Below are positions 1 to 12,100 of a DNA stretch of 64,000 nucleotides, piece after piece. Positions within the stretch are counted from its first letter, which is position 1. Every line of letters begins with the position of its first letter. Location of the stretch: positions 15,596,407 to 15,660,406 of the forward strand of contig JAVLUZ010000142.1 in assembly GCA_036768485.1 (NCBI GenBank). Direction: 5' to 3'. This stretch comes from Mermis nigrescens. Its lineage: Eukaryota; Nematoda; Enoplea; Mermithida; Mermithidae. The position numbers and the translations under genes are program-made. Under the pieces are notes generated by a model, which did no database searches, had not been told where the DNA came from, and saw only the letters and a list, made by a program, of their open reading frames with translations.

Positions 1-145
1 AGGTTTACAAGTTGATGATGAACTGCGACCCAATTCTCCGTTGGGTCAAGGGAATTTTCCGGCTCATCGACAGACTGTTTTTGATTCTGATGATGAAAAC
101 AACGCCCCTATTTTTACAGTTGCTTTGGACATATTGCAGAGACAA
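1..145 (+). CDS. unc79: unc79 exon 1 of window (5' end cut by window edge)
   Basis: Open frame from base 2, ending in ALDILQRQ and then a GTACGA donor after a complete codon. The acidic DSDDENN run followed by a hydrophobic helix matches the position of the acidic stretch before MFDLLLKQ in vertebrate UNC79. Confidence 0.75.
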
Positions 146-3100
146 GTACGAATGCTAACTTATGCAATGATAGGGTCATGATCATAGTTGCATAGCACTG
201 CTGGTCTGAGGGATCAGCCGATGAAGGGATCAAAAACTGGTATAAATGCTAAAATGGTCCTAAATTATGTTAATCTACAGTTTCTAGTCAAATTCAACGA
301 AAAATCTTTATTTTTGTCGGTTTTTAGCCTTTATTTGGCTGATTTTTTCGGAAACTTCCCATTCTTTCATTCTGAGAGTCCAGATCACACATGGGCCTGG
401 GGGCTTTGGTAGGTATACACCCCCAGAATCTGAAATCCCCAAAATCGATAAACCCCTAGAATTGAATTTTTCGGTGCTTTTTTTGGCAATTTGGCTCCAT
501 CGGACACTCTTCAGAATTTGGTTGCTGCCCATATATGTTATAGACCCTCAAACTCCCCCATGTACATTTTGGTCGTCGTGACTGCTGGCCTTGAGTTTTG
601 AAGCTGATTAAGCGTCTGGTTTTTGTGCTAAAAGTCTTCGTGGAAAGTCGCTTATTTTCTCTTGCATTCATATCTGATACATATGCGGTCTAACAAATTC
701 ACTTTCAGATATGTATAAAAGTAGAAGGAATATTAAAAAATGCAGAAAATTGATGAATGTCGAATAAATGCGTTACATTCAAGACTATCTGGAATAATCG
801 AATAAAAAGCTCATGATTTGCGTTTTATTTAACATTTTATTCAGTCAATTTACGTTAATTGATTCGATTATACATTTAGTTCGAACTAAGCGATTTACCC
901 AAATTGATCAGCTATAATCCAAGGTTAGCGCAACAAGTTTTGAGTACTCTAAACGATTTCTTGCGTGCTCCCTGGTTTGGTCAGCACATCTGCGAAGATC
1001 CGTCATACGATAATTTTGTGGATTGTTTGTACTGTCGAGATTCTACGATTTTTTACGAAGTAATATGCAAATTTCAATATTTGCTACTATAACTGTGTTA
1101 GGTACATTAATTTCCATCATACGGACTGTAAGTCTGCACCACAATGACTAAATTAGCGGAACGCATGAATATGCCACAAATGCCTTATGTAGTGTTTGAT
1201 TAAAAGCTAGTCCAATAATGAAAGGCTTACCAATGACATACATTTTTAATTTTATACTATTGTCTTAATAGTGTACGTATATCGTATAAAATTATTCGAA
1301 GAACTAATGGAGATGATCAAGAATCTCTGCCCAAAAGATGCAGTAAAAATAGAAATGCCACCCGAGGAGGATTATGACTGGGAGGAAGCGCTGAGAAGGG
1401 AAACTGCTTTGGCAGAAGAAAGCGAACAAACAGCAAAGAAACTCGAAGAAGAGACACAATTGAAGGCGGCAGAGCAGCTTGGTAAAGCTGAATATATATT
1501 TAAGATTAATATTCATATATCATCAATGTAAAATGAAATTTGTCGTGTGAAACAGTGAGTCATAGCGCCTAGGTTCGGAGAGTAAGGATGGTTCTTTCTT
1601 TGTATTTTTGATTTTGATTTTCTATTTTTTATTCTATTTAATCTTTTTATTTTCACTTCTCATATACTTCTCTCTTCTTCACTTTTTGTTTTAAACTATC
1701 ATATGAAGTCATCAAGTCGATCTTGTTTCTGAAAATTCAGCAAAACGGTGGAATAAGAACGGTATATTTCTCATTCACTTAAGAGCCTTCTGAGTCTGCC
1801 CAAAAGAGCGAGGACCTTACATCGAGGAAAATTTCCAAACTGGAGGAGATGCCTCCTGTTAAGATGGCCACTTTGCAAGAAGAAGAAGGTCTGCCGATGG
1901 AATTCGTTGCTGTCCTACCTACTGAAGAGGTGCAGAAAGACAAGATGAAATTTATTTATTTTAGAGCAGTATCAAGATTGAGTTACCTTAACATTTTGAT
2001 TTACTTTACTAATAATAGTTTATCTTAATGACATTCCTATGAACTTTACAATTAGTTGGCTTTATTTATCCTTATCTTTCCGATCAGTGTTTCGATTATC
2101 TCGTGTTGAAATTGCAAACAGTATCAAACTTGAACGCGATTTACAAATTTAAAAAATGCTCATTCTATTCCGTTCGCTGTGAATATAAATTTTTGATTTA
2201 ATATTCAAAAAATGGAACAATCATTTTCACAATGTTCGAAAATACGAAACATGATTTTCTTTGCAATAAAATAATATTTTTATAGTACTCGCAATCGAGA
2301 ACATTTATATTTCATTACAAGGTGATTTGAAAATTTAGCCACAATTTACTGGGTATAGATTTACACATATCTTTCGAAGCTTATGGTCAGGGGAATTGCG
2401 GTTTTGAATGTTCAAATTTTCAGCTAGAAACGGCGGTTGCACAGGCCGTAACATTGACAGAACCTGACATCGCTATGGCAACGTGTAAAGTTGTGACTAC
2501 TACCTTAATTGACGATAGACATGTTACGCCACTACAAGTTAGCTCAGCACCTGAAGTGCAGTTCTGGCACACTTCGCAAGGCAAATTTCGTTTTACTTTG
2601 GATGAATTGCCGGCTGATCTGAACATGATTTACTCCTTAATGATGGTAAGCTTATCTCACCAGATCGCAATCATAATAAAAATCCTTAAATCACTTCGCA
2701 GAGAACATACAATAATAGGCAGTCATCAATACGACAAAAAAGGGAAAAAGGGTATTTTTGAGAAAATGATGAGAAAAATGAGTAAGTGAAAATAATAATA
2801 AGAAATAAGTAAATAAATAGAAGAAAGGAAAACAGACGTAGAATTACGCCATGCTATTAGTTTGACAGAAACCAAAGGACAGTAGTAATAGCACAAATGT
2901 ACGTAAAAAAATTATATTATGAGATTACATGTTTTACGAGATTTGTGAAATAGATTTAACCAGCAGCTTACAGAATAAGGCTGCTGAATCATTCTTACTT
3001 CCCCTATTGGCTCTGATCTTCAGGACAAAAATGTAGTTTGATGCTTTTTTAAATTTTTCATCCGTCATTATCGTGTGATTTGATTGCTCTTGATAAAGTC

Positions 3101-6100
3101 GGTTTTTTACACTTCAGTCGGAAAAGTTTGCTTCAGGATACTTGTTTCTCGCATATAGGCGTGTTGCTTTCACCCACCTACTTAACATACATCGCACAAC
3201 AATCATACTTTTTCTACACAGTATTTCGAATTGAATAGACTCTTCCTACATATCGTTTTGAAATGTAATTTAGCCCTTGGACGTTTTTCCTCGTAACATA
3301 CGTACAATTGTATCACTAATATTTAATGTGTACTTCTTGAGTCGGTTAAATCTGATTTGAAATCGTATCTTGATCGCTTACTTCGGTTACAATTTGCATA
3401 TTCTTATGTACGGAACATCATGCAGCAAATGTGGAGTGGAAATTCCAGACAATATTAGATCGGGTTGTAGAAGTAAAGCTACTTCGGAAAATACTCTTGA
3501 CATCAAAGTCAAATTTGGTATTTACTTGCATATTTTTTTCTACGAATGTTAACATTTTTTCTGCAACCATTCATAAAAACTATTAAAAAGCAATCGTTAG
3601 AGAAATAATGACTTGTTTGTAGTTGAATTAGCTCTGAAGAAGGTCGCTATAATCGCTTAAAATTTTACACTACGGAAAAAATGAGTGCAATTTTATTCTG
3701 CTATTTAAAGAATAAAGTATAATTTTGTTTAAAATTATCTTAAAATATAAAAATGCAGCAGTGCTATGTTCTGTCTCCTCTTATCGAACAAGATATATTC
3801 GCTTCAGAGATGAACAGTGATTCCTCAGATACTTCGGTTTCAGAAATTTTTAAGAAGCATAGTTTGCAAGTAAAAAATAAGCATTTCAACACAAATATGA
3901 AGGAAACATCTAGGTTTAATAAGCAGATTATTAATTATTCAGCCTGGAATTAACGACCATTCTCTTACAGAAGTAAAACTTACCAGTCACGGTATTTCAG
4001 AAAAGTGGTTTACTGTCAATTCCCTGGTGTTAATTTATTTTATAACTAGCAAAGAAAAATGTTCCGATGGAAAAAAAGGTAAATATACTTGAATTGCGCT
4101 TTATCAAGGATATAAAATGAGGGGACTAGGTAAAAGCTACCTATGTATACGGAAGTCAGAAAGAAATATATGCACAGCTTTGGCATCCAAGCCTACAAAA
4201 ATCGCAAAATATGTTAAAAATCCGTCTTTTTCTAAGCAACGCTAAAATCGAAATATATATATGGCGGCTTGCAGAAGGTAATAGCACTTTACTCTAAAGA
4301 ATGAATACAGGGCATGGATATCTTACAGCCTACAGCCTTATCAAAGTAGTTATAATCAAACGTGGGCAGCAAGAAAATTCTGGGGGTTGCAAGATTTTTC
4401 AAAGGTCAAAAAGTGGCCTTAGAAATGGTGGTATGGCGTAAAAAAACACCATTTTTCGACGTTTCTCATCAAGCACTATCCATTGGCATCGAAAAATTGC
4501 GAAAAAATCGAAAAAAATTTTCAAAAAATTGAATTCTGGGGGGTATTTTGATTTCTGGGCAGTGTTTTTTTTTGTACAAGGTCCGTTTGTACATGTACAA
4601 AAATGGTCCCTAAAAGTCTTTGTACATTTCGTACACACAAATTTTTGGGTACTATAATACTATAATATGGTACAGTAGCGATTTTAGTGTGGCAAAAACA
4701 GAGTTGTTCGACCTTTGGTTACGTATTTTAGCAATTTCTAGGTTTCTGAGGGCACAAATCAGTAATAATCGTCTCAAAACGGCGCGAAGCCCCAAAAAAT
4801 TTGGCATTTTTCCTTTCAAAATGCAATTTCTAAAATTATAAAGATATATAGAACACACAATTGCTCATTTCGGCGCGGAGCGCGAGAATTTTTGCGAATT
4901 TCGAACCTTTTTTTGCAGTTTTTGTCTTCCAAAAAATCTTTGTACATGTTCAAAGTCGGTCCCCAAAAGTCTTTGTACATCGCGAAAAATCTTTGCCGAA
5001 TACAAAAAAACCGTCTTTCTGGGGGGGGTATTTTGATTTCTCGGGGGGGGGGGGTTGAATACCCCAAACCCCTCACGCCCAGGTGTGATTATGATGAACT
5101 TTCCCGCTGCTGCGCCGCAAAACTGCATCAGACTTTTAAGGTACATTTGTAGCCAATTTATGTGGATTAAATTTAGTGAAAGCCGTCTTAAATGGTAAAT
5201 TGAACAAGGTTATGCGCTTAATATTGGTTTACAGCTGCTGAAAATGGATAGCAAATCTAATGAGAATATTGCTTGCACTTTGACACTTAGAATGGCTGCA
5301 TCTGTTAAGAGTCAATTTCTGTAACGTTCACCCCGGCGGCGGACAGTCAAAAAATAACCTATCCTCATTTTAACGTATGTTGTACAGTTTTTAATTCTAA
5401 GCAACATGGTGCAAAGCGTTTTGTACAAAAACCGTTTTCCGCTTGCAACATCAACCTCAAAGTTTGAAAAATCGACACTTTTTGTCAAAAAAGAGTAGAT
5501 TCACTTTTATGACTATAATTTCTTAACAACGCAAGATATCAGGGTCAAATTCTTCTTAAATGAAAGAGCGAGATTTTCTCTATGAGTCATTGCTTTGATA
5601 AGTCCACAAGATTGACGGGTTCAGGAATTATGTAAGACTAAATATGAAAAAGTTTGACTTTGTGCACTACAAAATTTCACATTTTGTACTATAACTCCTA
5701 TACTAGATGCGGGTGATTCTCAAAATTTTGGTATAATGTGGCATTTAGATGCGACATGTATTTGGCAAAAAATAAAAAAATTAAAGGACCACTTTTTGAG
5801 CAATACTCATAGTCTTATGATGTTATTGGCAGAAGAATATGAAAGTTGTTAAATTTCTGATTGAACAGTGGCTCTTAGCGTAAGTGCAAGTCAGGTAGGA
5901 ATGGCTGATTATCAGTACACAAAATTCTCCAGCTGAATTTGTCCACTGTATCTCTGCCTATGATGGTATAAAAGGAACATCAGTCTTATATGGATCACTA
6001 GCAAAATCTAAGTCAAATTTGGCACAGATACAGGGCATTAACTTTCTAAATAATTTCAAATTTGAGGATGGTCAAATCATAGCCTGGAAGGCTTATAGCA

Positions 6101-9100
6101 TTGGCTCAGGAATGCTAATTCCTGAAAATTTCTGGAAAGGCAAGCATGGAAAATGTACATTTACCCCAATTTTAATTTACCACCAGGGTAGATTGCCGAG
6201 TCAGATTTCATTGTCCAATCTGTGGATACCTATACAAGACAAGAGAAGTCAGGGACTTTCAACAAGAGCCAATTGTACTTCTGACAATGCCCATGATAAA
6301 GGTGCGAATCTTTTCTTGTGCCCTGTAAGCGGATGCTTGAAGTCTTTTCCAAGCTTGCAAGAACTGGATGACCATCTAGATCTAGGATTCCATCAATATC
6401 AACCCGAGAGGCAAACTTTACGTGATGCAGCAGTAACAACATATGTTAATACAATAGAGCAATGGCACTTGACACCTAGGCTAGCTAGCTTTAATGAAGT
6501 TCTGCAAAATCAATGGCAAACATATTCCACCGACAATAATATTGATCATTTAGAAGCGGGGTGGACCTTACGGCAGTGCAGAATATGCAAAGCTTTTTCT
6601 GAAAAGCAGCGCCAATTCCTTATCCAGAAATTTGACTATGGTGTGCAGAATCGCCAGAAATATGACCCGCAAGATGTGGCGAAAGAAATGCGAAGCTTGC
6701 CACAGTTTAGCTCATCAGAATATCTTACATGGCAACAAATAGCAAATTTTTGGTCGCGTGAAGCCAGAAAACGAGAATCAGAGGGAACAGCGCAAGATGT
6801 GACTGATGAATGCCCAGAGGATGAATTTATGGCTGACCCAAACCTTGAATTAGAGTCTGAAGAAATTGAAGATGTTCTGCTGCAAAGTGACTGTTTTGAT
6901 GTTTGAATTTGTTGTAACAATTTGTCGCATGATATTAAGTCCTCATAGTCCATTCCTGATTCTAACTCAACTTTTTATGGAATAGCTTTGAATGATAGCA
7001 TCTATGTCCCAGTAATCCAAAGCAAGATTATATATATACATTTGTCACTGTTTGAGTAATCTTTCATATGAGTCCATAAGCTGAGTTCTCTACAGCCAAG
7101 CTTGCGTCTTTTGCACTTCTCAATACAAAGTAGATATTGCTTCAAAAAATGTTTACTTACAGTATGGCCCTTCTAAAAGCTTGAACTTAATCAACTTGCT
7201 ATCTTCCTTTGCTTTAAAAAATTTTATTTCAATTCTTCTTATGCAAAGAAACTGACATTAGCACATGCTTGCATTCACAACAAATCAATCCATACCTACA
7301 TGGTGAGTAGGTAAACTACAGATGTAATTGGGGCAAAGTGAAATCCCATCAGAATTAATTATCTTCAGATATACAACTGAGCAAGCTAAAAAATAAGACA
7401 ACTCTTGATAGTCATGCTTCGAGAAATTGGGTGTTGTTCTCTTATTATGCGCTGAATATGGTGAGGTGCAGTAAAATTGTGTTAATTTCCTCTAATGAAT
7501 GATCCCCTAGAACATAGAAAGGTTTTTGAGTGTATCCAGTCATGTGTCATAGTACTATTTACTTAATGATCCGTTGCTCAAGAAGTGGTTTAGCAATTTT
7601 TTTATTTTATACCAATGGCACAAAAGGGCTTACAGTAACAATGTATAAAATTTGAATAATGTCCCATGTCTAATGCAGGAGTTATAATTGGAAAAAGAAG
7701 AATTTTGTGTGCCGATAATCAGCCATTCCTACCTGACTTGCACGTACGCTAAGGGCCACTGTTCAATCAAAAATTTGACAACTTTCATATTCTTTTGCCG
7801 ATAACATCATAAGACTAAGTAAATTATTTAACCAAAATTTTGAGAGTTGGTCTTACCTTACTTGCGAGATATAACGTCTAAAAGAAAAGTTTTGGGCAAG
7901 AACAATTGTGTAACTCACAATAAAAGGTCTTGCGTGACGACTCATTGCTCAAATAGTGGTCCTTCAATTTTTTTATTTTCTGCCAAATATATGTCACATC
8001 TAAGTGCCACATCATACTAAAATTTTGGGAATCACCCACATCTAGTATAGGAGTTATAGGACAAAATGTGAAATTTTTTAGTGCACATAGTCAAACTTTT
8101 TCATATTCAGTCTTACATAATTTCTCAACCCGTCGAACTTGTGGACTTATCAAAGTAAAAATTTAAAGCCGAAATCTTGTTCTTTCATTTAAAAAAATAT
8201 TGACTCTAATATCTTGCGTTGTTAAGAAGTTATAGTCATAAAAGTAAATCTACTCTTTTTTTACAAAAAGTGTCGATTTTTCAAACTTTGAGGTTGATGT
8301 TCCAAGCGAAAAATGGTTTTTGTACAAAACGCTTTACACCATGTTGCTCAGAATAAAAAACTGTACAACATACGTCAAAATGAGGATAGGTTATTTTTTA
8401 ACTGTCCGCCCTTACTACATCGCTGGGTTGATTCTTACAGAAATTGACTCTTAAATGACATGCTTAGTTAGTAATAATGAAATACGAACTACTTAATTAT
8501 ACATTCGTTAACAACATTTCACTTTCAGCCACAATATTAATCAACTCAGAGATGAATTAAATCTGCAAAAAGTCGTCTTACGTAATATGCTCTTAAGCTA
8601 CTATTTCAATCAATGAAAGTTATTTTATGATGATACATTTTTTCAGGGCCACAGAATATGCTTAGATTTTAGTGTTGCTTAGAAAAAGTAGAATTTTCAG
8701 CATATTTTGCAATTTTTGTAGGTTTGTATGCCAAAGCTGAGCATTTTTCTTTCTGACTTCTGTAGGCATAGCTAGCTTTTGCCTAATCCCCTCCTTTTAT
8801 ATTCTTAATAATGCGTAATTCCAAGTATATTCACCTTTTTCTGTTCCATCGGAGCATTTTTCTTTGCTAGTATCCTACTTTAAATTAGTCAGGTTTGAGT
8901 AAATCAATTAGTAAACACAAAGGGTAATATGTTTCAATAATGACAGCAGTCCGAAAACGCGGGAAACAAGATTGTTCTGAACTTTATTAAACAAGACAAC
9001 CTTACCTTATGTAAACAGATCAAATCTTTTCAGCGTAAGCTTTACGCAACTACTTGGTGTAAAGAAAACGTACACTCATATTTGTAATTCTATTGTCACA

Positions 9101-12100
9101 TGGGACATTTTTAAGAAAGTTATGCGTTTGCAACACTCAGGAACTGAAGCTAATTTTCATTGTAAAGTTTACACAACTACTGTGTGTGAAGAATACATGC
9201 GGTCAAATTCGAAATCCTGACTTTACGGAGTATATGTTGAAAAAATGAACATTTTGCAATGCTCTGGGAGTAAAATAAATTTGTAATGTAAACTTTATAC
9301 ATCAACAATAAATTAATAGTGTAAGCTTTATACAGCTACTGGGCGTAGAGAATACTAACACTCAGATTCGTAATTCCGATGTTACATAGAACATTTTTGA
9401 TAAAAAGCTTCGACAACGCTCTGTAGCTAAAATTCATTTTCAAAGTAAACTTTACACAATTGCACAATGTAAAGTAAACATAGTCAGATTCATAATCCTG
9501 ACGTTAAAGAGAACACCTTTACAAAATGAGTGAATCGTGTAAAATTTACACAACTAATAGGTGTAGAGAAAACTAACATTCAGATTCGTAATCCTGACGT
9601 TACGGAGGTTATTTTGAAAAATTCACGTTTCGCAACGCTCTGGAAGTAAAATAAATTTTTATTGTAAACTTTACACCTCTACAATGACTCAATATTTGGC
9701 GTAATTGAACGCGCTTACCTGCATGCATGAACCTCGATATTAAATCTTTTATAATTAGTATCATGTCTCAACTTATATCGGGATAAGGTGACAGACGCAA
9801 ACCTGCCAAAAATGTCTTTTTTTACCCCAAAGATGGAACTTTACACCTCTAAAAATAACTCAGTAGTTAGTGTAAAGAAACGCGACCAAGTGCGATGTAA
9901 CCATCAACACGTACCTTATTTATAAAGTAGTTTGCACTATTCAATTCAAAACTGAAGCGATTGATAGACAAAAAACGGCTAAAAACGTGTTTTTTTACCC
10001 CAGAGTTTAAACTTTACACTATTAGAATTAAGTCTATATTGAGTTTAAAGAAGCGCGTCGAAGTGAAATCTGAAACCCTTGAGACGTACTTCATTTTTAT
10101 AATATTTTGCATGCCCTGATTTATAACTGGAGCGGTTGACAAATTAAAAGAAGGTTAAGACGTGTTTTTTCGTCCCCCACCTGAGTGTGAACTTTAAACC
10201 GCCAGAACTAATTCCGTATTGACTTCACACAATCGCAAATAAGTTCCTCGTGTAGCCCTTTAGGCACATTACTTTTCCATAAATAGGTTTTTGAGGGACT
10301 CTTATGCGGAGGATTTGGCAGACATAAACAAGTCGAACACTCGGCCAAAATCTGTCTTTATACCCGTAGATTTTTACGCTCTTTACACTCTCCCTCAAGA
10401 ACTAGCGAAATTCAGAAAACAAAAAAATTTCCCTTTAGAGAATTTTATCTTCTACAAGTCTATACTATTAAATTGCATGAGGCATTTACAGGGAGTTGTG
10501 TACACGCTGCAGGAAAAAACCACCAAAATTCGCTATATGTTATAACGTTACGCCAAAACTTTACACGCTCATTACAAGCTGGGCGTAGAGTGTAAAGAAA
10601 AACAGAAAAAGATGTTCAGCAAATTTCGTTATTATGTTTCTGTTAAAAAAACCGCACCTATAGATATGTCACGTTATAGCTGTAAGGCGGTAGACATATG
10701 TTGGGGGTACCCAAGTATATTATAGGTACGCGCTAACGCGTTACCTATGATGCCAAAAACGTCCTGGATCTCTTCAAGCTTCAACAGTATATTAATTAGT
10801 TAGATTGATCGTTTTTTCCTACATATTTTTTCAAAATTAAGACAGTGATATCTTAAAAAATTGTGAATGATCAATTTTTGAAATGATAAGATCCTGAGCG
10901 AGTTTTCTATCGAAATTAAAACGGGCACTCTCGAATCTAACCACCGATCGTCAATTTCGGGAATTTTTTCTTTCTATTAATATGGACCTTAGATACCTAA
11001 TGTGTTTTCACTATTTCTTTGCGGGCGGCCAGGATTTGCGATTTTTTTTCAGAGCATCGAGAGTCATCCGGATCCAGACGTAATTTACTACATCCTGCAT
11101 TGCATGAAGTACATTTGTCTGCACGCTGAAGCATTGATAAATGCTCACAAGGAACACAAGGGCTTTTTAACATGGGCTCAAGAAAACATATTGATTTCCA
11201 AGTGAGTTAAAGCTAGAATTGCTTGGCCAAAGTCTCTCTTTTTAATTAATTCATATTCTAGTTCATTAAGCTCAGTACGTACTTATTGCTGTGAAGAAAA
11301 CGTTAGCATGTTTGAAAGATCTACTTAAATCAGCTTTATACTGACATAAATACTTGCTCCAAAGAGCGGGTGCAAAAAAATGGAAATTTAGGCACTTGAT
11401 ATGATTTGCTAATGATTTCTAAGTTTTGGCGCGTAATACAGGCTCAATATAGTCAAATTCCGCAAACGTGCGTGCCGCTTATTTTGCACTGTTTAACGTT
11501 GCCGAATGGTGCTGATGTTTTCTGGAAGATCATTAATGAAGCATTTATGTCCAGTGACTGGAAAGTTAGATTCGCTGCAGGTATGCAATTGCTAAGAATC
11601 ATTCATGGCTAATTTTTTGAATGATTCTTTCTTCGTATAGCTTGTACCGCTAACATAAAAGATGAGCAGGCTTTGCTAGCCGTAGCTGGTATTTGTCAGA
11701 CATGAACAGCATTGGGGATCTGGTGGTCGAATAAAAAAATTGCTTTTAACACGTCTTCGGGACTACAAGCTGTGAATAAACCGAAAACACAATTTTTAGG
11801 CGCTTCTGACGATGCTTTTTTCCGATTGTGTCCCGATTCTCCGACCGTCCGGATTCTACGACCATCCCGATTCCCCCACCGTCCCAATTGTCCGACCATC
11901 CCGATTCTCCGACCGTCCCGATTCTCCGACCGTCCCGATTCTCCGACTTTCCCGATTGTCCGACCGTCCCGATTCTCCGCCTAATGCTAAAAGAGTTTTT
12001 TTTAAATTCGTGAGAATCTCGTTTCTCCGACCGTCCCGATTCTCCACCCGTCCCGTTCTCCGACCATCCCGATTCTCCGACCATGGTAAGATTTGACAAG

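Larger units (their letters stand above)
5305..8454. mobile_element. 3.15-kb DNA element with very long terminal inverted repeats and TTAA ends
   Basis: The left end TTAAGAGTCAATTTCTGTAA (5305) is matched by its reverse complement ending at 8454. The inverted arms run about 5305-5935 and 7699-8454; the right arm carries an extra ~120 bp near 7825-7945. TTAA at both junctions would fit a TTAA-specific integration such as piggyBac, but the termini lack the usual piggyBac CCC start, so the superfamily is open. It contains the zinc-finger ORF. Part of the right arm (7950-8060) is also repeated in direct orientation at about 7570-7690. Confidence 0.75.

Noticed and set aside
3370..3552. Short open frame with a CxxC...C zinc-ribbon look in intron 5
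   Set aside because: No in-phase splice pair found, and it would interrupt a segment that is continuous in UNC79; fragment too short to name.
10291..10545. 84-codon frame at the end of the tandem array, with a partly similar frame at 47892-48101
   Set aside because: Similarity is that of the underlying repeat M; the frames are not kept equally in the two copies.
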